Below, in pieces: positions 46,436-57,838 of a stretch of DNA of 64,000 nt; position 1 is the first letter of the stretch; the number at the start of each line of letters is the position of its first letter. This DNA is from Maratus speciosus. Taxonomy: Eukaryota > Arthropoda > Arachnida > Araneae > Salticidae. The stretch is from the NCBI GenBank assembly GCA_963932465.1, contig OZ010794.1:442743502-442807501 (forward strand). The letters run 5' to 3'. The position numbers and the translations under genes were made by a program. The notes beneath the pieces were generated by a model that worked only from the letters and a program-made list of their open reading frames with translations, ran no database searches and had not been told where the DNA came from.

Positions 46436-46755
46436 CAATTTGGCATTTTTAACAAGGTTATGCATTTAAGAATGTTAAATTACTGTTTTGAACATAATTG
46501 GTATATGATAAACAAGATTGGCAATTGTCAACCATTTTTAGCGATCTACCTCATTGTACGGATAATACATAAATACCACTTTTTTCAATGGAAGAAATTG
46601 GAATTGAAATAATACATCGTGATTTCTCATTTGCTCCTGGATAATAAGAAAAAATGGGTACTTTTTTCTTAAATGACAGAAAAATAACAGACATTTTCAA
46701 AATGACAGAATGTTAAAAATTAATTTGTAAATGTGTTAAAGTGTTCTGCGCTTGT
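46436..46755. other. No recognisable gene
   Basis: Short spacer between two transposons with matching flank structure on each side. Nothing else seen. Confidence 0.4.
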
Positions 46756-49142
46756 TAGGACTGGGCGATGTAGAAATTTCTTAAATCGATTTATCATCCA
46801 TCCAACATCGCGATTTAGTGCTAAATCGCGATTTAACACCGATTTTACATTTTAGAATATGGAAGCCTATTTTTTAAGTTTTAGTAACAAAATACGATCT
46901 TTATGTGCCCCCCCCCCCCCTCCTGTATTATTTAGTATACTTAGCTTTTAATTTGTCAAATAATTTTGAAAAGAGGTATATTTTACACATAAAAAAGCTT
47001 TGAATGTCCCAAAACACTAGTTTTTTTTTTTCCATTTTAAAAATTAGTGACCTATTGTAATACATTTTATAAACTCATTCTATAAGAAGTAATATAAAAG
47101 AAAATTATTTTTGTTTTGTTGTTGTTGTCTGACTTGTTATGCATGCTACAATCTAAATTCCTCAAGGGGTGTGGGGGGCTTCCGCTAGCCCACTCAAATA
47201 GCACTTCATTGCTAACAGCCTACATAAATTTTTTTTTTTTTTTACAGACACAGATTTAAAAAGTTACTGAGGTAAAACAGAAGCATATTAAAAGACTTCA
47301 ATGATGAATTTAACTATTCATTTACCATGATGAGAAAAGTAGTAAAAAAAAAGGGGGTAAGATATGAGAAATAAGGTGCAATTTTATATCTTTTTAACTT
47401 TTAGATTAAAATAAGATTTGTTTAACATAAATGCTGACATTTATATAGCGGATGGAGAAGGATTGAAAGTGTGACCCTTGGAGCACATCACTGAAATTGC
47501 TGATTTTTTTCGTGGTTGTTGCCATACTTTACGATAAGTAATAAAATATAATCTTAAAATATATCTCTTTTTAATGATAACAAAATGTCAAAAAAGCAAA
47601 GAATCGCAGATCTGCAGAAAAATCTAATGAATGCCTCCTCCAGCCCTCCCTCATTCTGCTGTAAAAATAAAGTTACTTGGCTCGTTACAGAACTTTATTA
47701 AAGTATTTTTAATTAATTACAAAATAATAATAAATTAAAACTAAAATATTCCCATAATACCTATACATATGAAAATAAATTTTTCATGAAAATAATGCAT
47801 AAAAATATAAACTAAAAATGGATGAATTTGGATATAGATAGTGAATCAATTTCAGCAAGATACTCAATCGATGTATGACTAATTTAAAATATTTTAATTA
47901 ATTACAAAATAATAGAAAATAAAGAATATGTATTAAAATATTACCCAAACATGTGAAAAATGAATGCTTCATTAAAAGAATGCATAAAAATAAAAACTGA
48001 AATTCGATGAATTTGGATTTTAAATATGAAACTTTATTCTTTTTTTTTCCCAACCATAAATACTCAATCAATTTCAGGAAAAAAATATTAGTAAAAGAAA
48101 AATATTTCATGTGGATCGCGGCCATATAGTGATACACAAAACAATGCATGACTATACCTTTAAAATAATTTCATTAATTACAAAATAATAGAAAATAAAA
48201 AAATGTTAAAATGTTACTAAAACATGTAAAAAATGAATTTTTCATCATAAGAATGCATAAAAGTATAAACTGCAAGTCGATGAGTTTGGATTTTAAATAT
48301 AAAACTTTATTATTATTATTTCATTTTAATTAATTATAGAATATTGGAAAATAAAAAATACATATTGCAATATTACTCAAATATGTGAAAACTTAATTTA
48401 TCATCAAAAGATTGCATTAGCATATAAATTGAAATTCGATGAATTTGGATTTTAAGATTTAAACATTACTTTTTCCTTTCAACTTTCCACTATATAAGTT
48501 CTTAATTTCTGAAAAATACACATTCCAATCTCGTAAACTCTGAATCTTGTTTACAAAATAAATAAATAAATATCAATTCTTACTTAAATCGTTTTCTTAA
48601 ATCGCCTTTTTCTTAAATTGGATCCTGATAAATCGATTTAACACCAGCTTGCCTTGTTTTCATTAAATCGTCTTTTTCTTAAATCGGAAAGCATGGAGGC
48701 TTGCGATGTTTGCTTAAATCGGATTGTCCTAAATCGATTTAACACCAGCTTGCCTTGTTTGTCTTAAATCGGAAAGCATTAAGGCTTGCAATGTTTGCTT
48801 AAATCGGATCCTCCTAAATCGATTTAACACCAGCTTGGCATGTAAGTGGTAGATACATCAAAGTAGATAAATCGGTTTTCCGATGTTAGCTCTGAATCAG
48901 TATTTTGTTTTAAATCGATTTAAAGCCAATAACTAAATCGCGATTTAAGACAATGGCTAAATCGCGATTTAAGATAATGGCTAAATCGCGATTTACGACA
49001 TTGGCTAAATCGCGATTTGACATTAGCTAAATCGCGATTTCCGATTTTAGCTTAAATCGATTTAAGACCAATGGTTAAATCAGATTTCCGATGTAAGCTT
49101 TAAATCGATTTAAAAGTTAAATCGATTTAAGGCCCAGGCCTA
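46756..49142. mobile_element. hAT-like non-autonomous element rich in AAATCGATTTAA
   Basis: Inverted termini TAGGACTGGGC (46756) and GCCCAGGCCTA (49142), with an exact 8-bp duplication GCGCTTGT (46748-46755 and 49143-49150). TAGGGCTGGGC-type termini with 8-bp duplications are a known hAT pattern. Both ends carry clusters of CTTAAATCGATTTA and TAAATCGCGATTTAAG palindromes (46785-46840 and 48580-49130). The middle has four diverged units of about 200 bp with AATTAATTACAAAATAATA and CGATGAATTTGGATTTTAA. No transposase. A partial relative is at 17521-18312. Confidence 0.88.
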
Positions 49143-51040
49143 GCGCTTGTTAAGTAGAGCAGTTGAGAGTAGTCTTAAAAGATAATCTCCCCAATCAAGA
49201 AAATTTTCTTTTAGAGCTTGACTGAAATCTTAAAGGCCATTTTATGTTATTAATTGTAAATAATCTGTGTTTTCTCAAAAGAAAATATTTTATTCAAAAT
49301 ATTGGATATTTTTAGTCTATTTTATCTTTGCTAAATCCACATGTTTTAAGTTTTCCCTTTAGAGCTTCAGATATGTTCATCAACACATGCAATTTACATT
49401 CTACATGCATACAAATTAACCTAGACTCACTATGTGTTACGGTGACTGCTGGGATAAGACTGTTAAAAGCAGTGTTGTAGTCATAAAAAATGCAGAGAGT
49501 ATACGTTATAGGCAGAGGGTATAAGCTAGAGTCCTAAACATTCATGGTTAGAGTATAAGCTATACCTTTATTTGAGAAAGAGAGGGTATACAGAGATTCT
49601 TAAAAAATTCAGAAGGTACACGTCGTATACCTGCATATATCCTCCACTACATCACTGGTTAAAAGTAGGAATTATTTATATCCAATAATTTGAAACACTT
49701 ATGCAAAACCCCAATCCCAATGTAGGAATGCAAGAAAAACAAAGGCTTATTAAACCCAACCCAATAGTCACGCTACAACAAAGAAAACTCACAGCCAATC
49801 ATTCATTAGCATACAGAACAAAGAGTAATCAATGGAGAGAATTACTTATGATTATGTCATCATTGAGGCATAATGTAATCCTTTGTAAATCTTAACTAAT
49901 CAAGCAATCTAAGTAGTAAAAGTGTATTTTTAGCTCAAATCTGCCATTTTGGCTGTTTTTAAAAATAAAAGGCTTGAAAAAGAAGAAGAAAGAAAACTAA
50001 CTACTCCCCCCCCCCCCCCCCAGCTAATATTTTAGAAAAATTAGTCTGCCATGCATATTTAAAGCTTATAAGAAAAGTTTGATTGACTAAAAATGTTTGT
50101 CACTTTTCAAGTTTATTAATTCATCATTTTTCTCAAGTTTTGCTTGTAGATTCTGCATATCTTGGATTTTGCATTTTTCAATAATGTGTAAAATAAATGA
50201 AAAAATATAGGGTAAAGGAAAAAAAAACCAAATGAAAAAAAAAAACAGCATGTTTTTTTTTTTTTAAACCATTTGGTTTAAACCAAATAACCCTGATAAT
50301 AATAGAACAATGATTAATTAAATAAAGATAAAAATATTTTATTAATTGTAAGACTAATATTTTCCCCCCAAGCTATAATATAAAGAGAATCATTTTAAAA
50401 ACTATTAAAAAAGTACTGTATTGACAACTGTGCTTTCAAATAAGACAACACTGAAAAACATCTAGATGAGTAAAATAGAAAGATAAACAGAAAATAAACA
50501 AACTTGCATCCAGTTTTAAACCTAAATATTATACTTTTGAATAATTTCTTATGGAATTAAATCATGGTTTGTGTCATATTCCAAACTGATGATGATTATG
50601 TTATAACTGAATAAAAAACATGTTTTAAAAACACACTTAATTTATTAATTTTTTTAAGATTTATAATGAATTAAATATAGGGGCATGGCAGTAGTGTTCA
50701 GCACTTGTGAGCAAAACTTTAGATTGTGACTTATACCCATCCCTGAAAAAATATTTTATAAAATTTTATCAACAAACACAAATGAAGTTCAAAAAATATT
50801 AATTAAATTTATTAAAAATATATATAACTTAGAAAAATATATGCACAAAATGAAAAATATATAGCAGGATAGAACAAAAATAATGTGTATATATATATAT
50901 GTTGGGTAAGAAATACTGACAAATTGAACCAGTTTTCAGTAAATTAATAGTTTTATTAAAACCTTTTTCAAATATCAATGAAGAATATTTTATTTGGCAA
51001 TGACATAATTTTTGTTGTTTATACTTTGTATACTGTATAT
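49143..51040. other. No recognisable gene
   Basis: AT-rich, with a C-run near 50007-50021 and a perfect 18-bp palindrome ATTTGGTTTAAACCAAAT at 50271-50288. No coding region, tRNA or transposon terminus could be supported. Confidence 0.45.
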
Positions 51041-51240
51041 ACCCGCGTATAAGTCAAGGAATTTCCGAGAATTTTCAGCAAGCAAATTTGGGGGGTGGGG
51101 TGGGGGATCGAGTTATATGCAAGTAAAAAAAAAAACAACTTCAAATACTGCAAAATTCTAGCTTTTTATGTGTATGAATAAATATACAAATATTAATTTA
51201 TAATTAAAAAATATTGCAAGGATTTGTTTTTGTTTACTTA
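51031..51240. repeat. Repeat with CGCGTATAAGTC terminus, partial
   Basis: TACTGTATATACCCGCGTATA, GAGAATTTTCAGCAAG, a G-rich block, then TATGCAAGTAAAAAAAAAAA and GGATTTGTTTTTGTTTACTT. It is related to the outer repeat at 25910-26237 and 30351-30575. Only one terminus was found. Confidence 0.55.
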
Positions 51241-51261
51241 CTACTTTTCCGCATTGGCGAA

Positions 51262-52265
51262 TCTCTCCTACCATATGGAGCGCATGTTTTTCTCTCCCCC
51301 CCCCAATTTTTCAAGGCTTATCCACAAAGATAAAGGTGTTATTTCAACAAAATTGTCCTCTTTATTGGATTCTTGAGTAGCAAATTTATAACTAGTAACT
51401 GACAGCATATAATTTTTTTCTTTTTGCATCATATTAACAGCGTTAAACATATCTGGACAATGGAGCTGACTTAGCTTTATAATTTATAATTATTGGAATT
51501 AGTTCAGGACATGATTAGGCTGCAGCTGCAAGGTTCATGCCTTTTCTGTCTCATCAATTGTAAGTGATTCTCCTTTAAAGCGTGTTTCAGTAATGTTTGC
51601 CAAGAAATGTGCATGGTTATTTCATATCTGCCTTTTATGGCTTTTTCATTTTTTTTTTTTTTTTTTTTTCAATCATAAGATTACTAGCAGCACACATTCC
51701 TGACATTTCTTTTTAAAAATCTTTCCAAACTTCAACTACATTACTAATAGTACAATTATTTCTCTGAGCTTTGTCACATGCAACTGCAATAGGTTTGAGC
51801 CTTTGGATATTATCTTCAACATTTCTTTTTAACTGCAAGTCTATGACTTTCTTACAAATATCAGAATTGATTTTCTCTCGATTACCTTCACAAACTTTCA
51901 AAATTTGTGGCCAATTGCTTATATAAGATTCCATTGTGTCCAACATGAAATTCACCTGACATCTGATGTTAACTCAAGCTTTTTAGCACCTGTTTCCCGA
52001 AGCTTTGCTGAAGCAAAATGATCATTTAGAAAATATTTAACAATATCAATAATTTGAGCTTTTATATTGGAGATTTTAATGTCTTTTGCTGGAAGATTTA
52101 AGACATGAGCTGAAAATATAAAAATATTTAAATATTTATAAATTTAAAATATATTCATATTATTCCTCTCAGTCAGTTAAAGTTCATTTCTCATCTTCAT
52201 AACATTGGCAGCATTGTCTGTTACAAAGCTGCCAGTAAGACAACCATAGCGTTCCTCTATTTTAA
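51262..52265 (-). pseudogene. hAT transposase pseudogene, C-terminal half
   Basis: On the minus strand: YGCLTGSFVTDNAANVMKMR (52250-52185), where T-D-N-A-A-N carries a catalytic Asp of hAT enzymes. Then AHVLNLPAKDIKISNIKAQI, KLRETGAKKLELTSDVR followed by a stop where the family has W, and ESYISNWPQILKVCEGNRE, LKRNVEDNIQRLKPIAVACD, NITETRFKGESLTIDE, and a poor match to the C-terminal dimerisation region near 51300. There are several stops and frameshifts, and no N-terminal zinc finger. It directly abuts, in frame, the C-terminal part of the next pseudogene at about 52270, so the two were joined by a deletion or an insertion. Confidence 0.78.
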
Positions 52266-52271
52266 AGCAAG

Positions 52272-53931
52272 GAATCATTTCTTCAATAGCAGCAAGATGT
52301 AAATGCTAGTCTGTAATTCTTGTTGCATGTAAAAAGCTTAAAAGGCAACCAACCATATCTAAATATGTAATCCAAAATGCAAAAGTTGCATTTCTTTCAC
52401 AACAAACTTTTCTGCAAGAGAAATGAAATCTTCTGGTATTTAATTTCTTTTCAATAGCCCAACTTTAAAAGAATCGAAAATGTGATCAGAAATTTTTAAA
52501 CTCTCTGTGCATTCATCTGCTAGCATAGAATTTAAAAATGCATTCCACAAGAGTCTACTGAAAGCTTCAAATATGAGCTTGTGACATCGTATATTGCGAT
52601 TGTAATGTTTCCCATTTAGTACTCATTTTACAGAGACCTCAGCAATAATTCCAGATTCTATCATAATATTGGAAAGTCCTGCATCTTTAAAATGCCTTCC
52701 AAGTATAGCTAGAAAAGTCATTGATGTATGAAATTCACCAAGACGTAATACAAGTCTTTCTTTGAATTTTTCCTCTTTGAAGCGTATTTGTTAGGCTTTA
52801 GCATAAATTGTTCCAATAAAGAATTGAAATCTGTCCAACCTGGTTTGTTGGTTATCCCTTGCAGGAAGTTTGGAAAAAACATACAATGAATCGATGAGTT
52901 TAGAATGTTTCAAATTTTCTTTTTCTTCTTGACCACAGTAATTTCAGAAACAATTTCAGGGTTACGTTTTCCCAAGTAATAGTTAGAAATAGGCTTAACT
53001 GGAGGATAAATTGTTCTTTTATTTGACCTTTTTCCTAATTTAATTGCAGGTATATTTGTAAATTTTTTTTTTTTTTTTTGGTACAATTATGCCGTTAGTA
53101 TAATGGGTTGTGTCATGACCTGTAAGAGTTTCCTCACAATAATCAATATTATCTCACACAAGTGTAGCAAATTGTTCTGGAACAATGCCAATTGGAAGGG
53201 AATCGGCTGAATGCAATTGCACTTCTGCAAGACCAGGTCATATTCAAGAACAGCTGAATGAGAAATACAGTGGCTGAAATCATTTAAAAGTTCAATGATC
53301 TTCGATGATCCAGTAATATGTCGGACAGCCATAGCTAACGATAAATGTTTGGAAGTGTGCTTTTTCTCCTGCTGATGATAAATATATAACATCCTGTGAA
53401 ATTGATAGTAGCTTTCGCTTAACATTTTCAGAAATTTCTAGAAAATCAACTTTAAAATCTTCTGATTCACCGACACACCATGGAAAAAAATTGAATAAAA
53501 GTAATGGAATCATTTTCTGAGCACTTAATTCGCTTAAATCTTTAGCTACAGGAGGCCAGCTACACTGAAGGAGAGGTGATTCATTTATCAAGTTTCTTAA
53601 AAATTATGGATGATTTATACAAAAGGGCATTAGCTTCATTATTATACAGATCTTGAGGGGGAATTGCATTTGCTATTTCTTCTTCTGTCTTGGACAACTC
53701 ACTTAAAAGTTTCACAACAGGTACATCTGAATTACTATGAAATAAAACAAGTTCTGACAGGTTCCGTTGTTTGGTCTTTACAAATATTAGCTGGGATAAT
53801 CTCTCTGTAGCCATCTCTTTAGCTGACGGTCACTATCTTCAATACTGTCAACATCGTTCAAAGTCATAACTGAATTTTCAAAGATTTTTGCCAGTTTGTT
53901 CATGGAAAGGATCTCGCTGTTTTTTATTATT
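52272..53931 (-). pseudogene. Large invertebrate protein of unknown function, decayed (C-terminal two-thirds)
   Basis: Minus-strand blocks in order: ENSVMTLNDVDSIEDSDRQL, LSELVLFHSNSDVPVVKLL, LYNNEANALLYKSSIIF, DLSELSAQKMIPLLLFNFF, KRKLLSISQDVIYLSSAGEK, LAMAVRHITGSSKIIELLND, DNIDYCEETLTGHDTTHYTN, LGEFHTSMTFLAILGRHFKD, LSNIMIESGIIAEVSV, LIFEAFSRLLWNAFLNSMLA and HLHLAAIEEMIPCF. I recognise this arrangement from very abundant uncharacterised proteins in arthropods, molluscs and cnidarians. Their copy number suggests a mobile or selfish element, but I know no established function. About eight stops and frameshifts are visible, including a Trp-to-stop before DNIDYC. The N-terminal part continues at 56463-57121 across an insertion. 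Confidence 0.75.
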
Positions 53932-56462
53932 CACTGATGGAACAGCATGGACCTCATTTTGGAGCAGAAAATAACTATTTTAGAGCCGCAAAAAGGCTCA
54001 TTTTGGAGCAGAAAATAGCTATTTTGGAGCATGAAAACATCATTTTGGTATTCTTTGACGAAATTCATGTTTTTTCTGCAATTCTTTGACAAAGGTCGCG
54101 TTTTTTTCTGCGATTCTTTGACGAAAGTCGCGTTTTTTCCACAACTCTTTCACAAAATTCGCATTCTTTCGCAATCCTTTGATGAAATTTGCATTTTTTT
54201 TTTTTAATCCTTTGTTGAAATCAGCGTGTTTTTCGAAATCTTTTGACGAAATTCTCGATTTTTCACTATCCTTTGACGAAATTAGCATGTTTTTCGAAAT
54301 CTTTTGACGAAATTTGCAGTTTTTTGCGATCTTTTGACAAGATTTGCGGTTTTTTTGTGACCTTTTGAGGAAATTTGTGGTTTTTCCTGCGATCTTTTAA
54401 TGAAATTCGCGTTTTTTCACAATCTTTTGACCCTGTTTTGTTCGTTTTTTGACGAAATTAGCGATCTTTTGACAAAATTCACGTTTTTTCGCGATCCTTT
54501 GACGAAATTCCAGCGTTTTTTGAGATCTTTTGAGGAAATTAGCGTTTTTTAAAGCGATATTTTAACGAAAGTAGCGTTTTTTCACGATCTTTTGACAGTG
54601 TTTTGTTCGTTTTTTGTCGAAGTTAGCTATTCTTTGGTAAAATTCATGTTTTTTTTTTCTTCTTCTTGATCCTTTGACGAAATTCGCTTGTTTTTCGCGA
54701 TCTTTGCGTTTTATTCGCGATCTTTTGACGAAATTTCCGGGATTTTTTCCGGCGTTATTTTAACGAAAAAGCGTTTTTTCACGATCTTTTGACACGTTTG
54801 TTCGTTTTTTTGACGAAATTAGCTATCGTTTGACAACATTCACGTTTTTACTCGCGATCATTTGACAAAATTAGCTTGTTTTTCGCGATCTTTTGACGAA
54901 ATTCGGGTGTTTTTTGCGACTTTTTAACGAAAGTAGCATTTTTTCGCGATCTTTTTTACCGTGTTTTGATGAAGCCGTGTTTTGTTAGCGCTCTTTTGAC
55001 AAAATTCACGTTTTTTTTCGCAATCTTTGACGAAAATTTCGTGTTTTCCCACGATCTTTAGTCGAAATTTGAGGCCTTTTGATGAAATTTGCGGTTTTTT
55101 CTCTATTTTTTTTAAATAAATTAGCATTTTTTCACGATCTTTTGACCGTGTTTTGTTCGTTTTTTGACGAAATTAGCGATCTTTAGACAAAATTCGCGTG
55201 TTTTTCGCGATGTTTTGACGAAATTCGCGTGTTTTTCGCGATGTTTTCACAAAATTCTCGTGTTTTTCGCGATGTTTTGACAAAATTCTCGTGTTTTTCG
55301 CGATGTTTTGACGAAATTCGCGTGTTTTTCGCGATGTTTTGACGAAATTCGCGTGTTTTTCGCGATGTTTTGACGAAATTAGCGTGTTTTTCGCGATGTT
55401 TTGACGAAATTAGCGTGTTTTTCGCGATGTTTTGACGAAATTAGCGTGTTTTTCGCGATGTTTTGACGAAATTCGCGTGTTTTTCGCGATGTTTTGACGA
55501 AATTCCCGTGTTTTTCGCGATGTTTTGACGAAATTCGCGTGTTTTTCGCGATGTTTTGACGAAATTCGCGTGTTTTTCGCGATGTTTTGACGAAATTCGC
55601 GTGTTTTTCGCGATGTTTTGACGAAATTCGCGTGTTTTTCGCGATGTTTTGACGAAATTCGCGTGTTTTTCGCGATGTTTTGACGAAATTCGCGTGTTTT
55701 TCGCGATGTTTTGACGAAATTCGCGTGTTTTTCGCGATGTTTTGACGAAATTCGCGTGTTTTTCGCGATGTTTTGACGAAATTCGCGTGTTTTTCGCGAT
55801 GTTTTGACGAAATTCGCGTGTTTTTCGCGATGTTTTGACGAAATTCGCGTGTTTTTCGCGATGTTTTGACGAAATTCGCGTGTTTTTCGCGATGTTTTGA
55901 CGAAATTCGCGTGTTTTTCGCGATGTTTTGACGAAATTCGCGTGTTTTTCGCGATGTTTTGACGAAATTCGCGTGTTTTCGCGATGTTTTGACGAAATTC
56001 GCGTGTTTTTCGCGATCTTTTGACAAAATTCGCGTGTTTTTCGCGATCTTTTGACAAAATTTGCGTTTTATTCGCGATCTTTTGACAAAATTTGCATTTT
56101 ATTCGCGATCTTTTGACAAAATTTGCGTTTTATTCGCGATCTTTTAACGAAATCGCGCTTTTTCGCGATCTTTTGATCACATTTTGTTCGTTTTTTGACG
56201 AAATTAACGGTCCTTTGTTAAAATTAAGTTTATTTTTCGTGATCATATGAGAAACATCGCGTGTTTTTCGCGATCTTTTGATGAAATTCGCATGTTTTTC
56301 GCAATCTTTTGGCGAAATTCGGGTGGAAAATGATCGATTTGGCTCAAGAATTATTATTGAATTGGCGCAGTTGGGCGCAATTTTGTTAAAAAATGATCGT
56401 TTTGGAGCAGAAATGCGCAGCATTATCGATTTGGCGCAATTGGAGCAGCTGTTCCATCACTG
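53932..56462. mobile_element. CAGTGATGGAACAGC-type element with giant minisatellite, inserted in a pseudogene
   Basis: The left end CACTGATGGAACAGC (53932) and the right end GCTGTTCCATCACTG (56462) are inverted with one mismatch. ATTATT lies on both sides (53926-53931 and 56464-56469, with one extra C on the right). Subterminal TTTTGGAGCAGAAA repeats occur at 53960-54035 and 56395-56415. Between lies about 2.3 kb of 31-bp minisatellite. The flanking pseudogene reads across the insertion (KIVEDNN at one side), which makes the insertion clear. No transposase. Confidence 0.78.
54045..56320. repeat. 31-bp minisatellite with a highly homogeneous core (about 55190-56010)
   Basis: Units read TTTTGACGAAATTCGCG, then TGTTTTTCGCGATG. 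In the core, about 26 consecutive units are nearly identical, with rare variants (TTAGCG in three adjacent units, TTCCCG once, one unit a base shorter). Flanking units are much more diverged and vary in length. Because 31 is not a multiple of three, all frames are traversed in a 93-bp cycle. None contains a stop, which produces long artefactual frames on the minus strand. Confidence 0.92.
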
Positions 56463-57121
56463 CATTATTGTCTTCAACAATTTTACAAAATGCAGAATAT
56501 GCAGCTGACTGAGGTTGTGAAACATCAGAAGGATGTGAATCTGGAACTCTTGTGTATGCTTTGTAACAACTGTGATGATACTTTACTTCTTTTGCAATAC
56601 AATCTATGTTTTGAATTTGTCGAAGTAGTTTTATATCACACTTTCCTGATGCACTGTCAAGTAATGCTTTGCTGGAAGTGAAAGTTTGACCATAGAGAGA
56701 GTTTTTCTTTCTTTCGCTTACCAGTATGCTTTTCAGTGAAATATTGTTCTTTTTCGTATATAACGCATGTGGAAAAATAACTATTCTGCTACGGTCGGTC
56801 GATCTTGGGTATCGTTTATGACAATGAATGGAAACAATTTTTTTTCCATTCTGTTTTTGGCTACATCAATTTTTTAATCTCTATGCATGTAGCTTCACAC
56901 CCATCGCCACTAAATCCAGGAAAAGGGTTCAGTTTATCTGCCACAGATTTTTCTTTACCCTCTAAGAATATCCATTCTTGTTGACAACTTTTAATTTTTT
57001 TAAAGTTTTTACTGTATACAATCTGTAAATGATCACTCTTTGTTTCACAAAGATGTATGCAGCAAAATAATTCAGTGGATGGGTCATTCTTTAAAAAGTA
57101 TAACCTTTCCGTCAGATGCAT
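56463..57121 (-). pseudogene. N-terminal part of the decayed invertebrate protein
   Basis: An open frame starts MHLTERLYFLKNDPSTELF at 57121 and contains VADKLNPFPGFSGDGCEATC. After stops the frame resumes with LYGQTFTSSKALLDSASGK, LLRQIQNIDCIAKEVKYHHS, CYKAYTRVPDSHPSDV and AAYSAFCKIVEDN at the insertion border. The Y-H-x-x-C-Y-x-x-Y-T block is typical of the N-terminal region of the family described at 52272-53931 and may be part of a zinc-binding fold. The first 80 codons may belong to it or be a separate fragment; I cannot tell. Confidence 0.6.
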
Positions 57122-57838
57122 TTTACAGTAAAAATGTTAAAGAATTATTCAAATTTGACTATATTTTTTAATTGCAATAAAATGTTGTCCATCTAAATAG
57201 GTACTCAATTTTTTATAATGATTTTTAATTATTTTTTTGGCCCACAGTATGTGAATTCTCACCTCCGTGGCATGTCACACACCTGGTGTGGCTGTTAATG
57301 TTGTTTAATAACTTGTTTAATTTTAAAAATATATTTACATATTTATTATTCTTCTCACAAGTGTCTCAAATACTAAATATTTAAGCATGTTTAAATTTTT
57401 TATATTGTGATGTAGTTTGTTTTAGCAGAACATTTACTTCTGTCACACAAATTCTCACCTCCATTACCCAAACATAAAATTCCATTTTTCACTGATAGAT
57501 GGCAGTACACACAGCATCACATTTTATTTCTCATGATACAAGTCATTGATCTTGTTTACTTAAAACTCAGAACTTATTTATAGCTGTAAGTTGAGAAACA
57601 AGATGATAGATTTTGTTTTTAAGAATCAAGTGGGTTATTGAGAACTCTCACCTCTGTGAACTTTAATTTCAGGAATGTAAAACAATGTAAAAATACAAGT
57701 TTACCTGTTGCAAATTGTAATACCAAAAAATTCTTGACAAAAAGCATACATTAAACCTATTTTTATAGAAGATTCCTCACCTACGTGAATTAAAGCTCAT
57801 CTGATAACCTTATTCAAGAACTCCCTGAATAAGGTTAT
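57122..57838. repeat. Region with four spaced CTCACCTC motifs, no gene
   Basis: ATTCTCACCTCCGTGG (57253), ATTCTCACCTCCATTA (57449), ACTCTCACCTCTGTGA (57643) and TTCCTCACCTACGTGA (57774) recur at about 195, 195 and 130 bp in otherwise dissimilar AT-rich sequence. This may be a diverged tandem repeat. No coding region is supported. Confidence 0.5.

Noticed and set aside
50271..50288. Perfect 18-bp palindrome ATTTGGTTTAAACCAAAT
   Set aside because: Isolated, in low-complexity A/T sequence; could arise by chance and has no partner features.
55190..56010. CRISPR-like array of regular ~31-bp repeats
   Set aside because: There are no unique spacers, units are directly adjacent, and the context is eukaryotic.
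55379..56057. Two overlapping 215-residue open frames with a repeated KTREFRQNIAKNTRISSKHREK-like peptide (partial)
   Set aside because: The frames follow a 31-bp nucleotide repeat that lacks stop codons in any frame; the same array is open in more than one frame and is part of a transposon.
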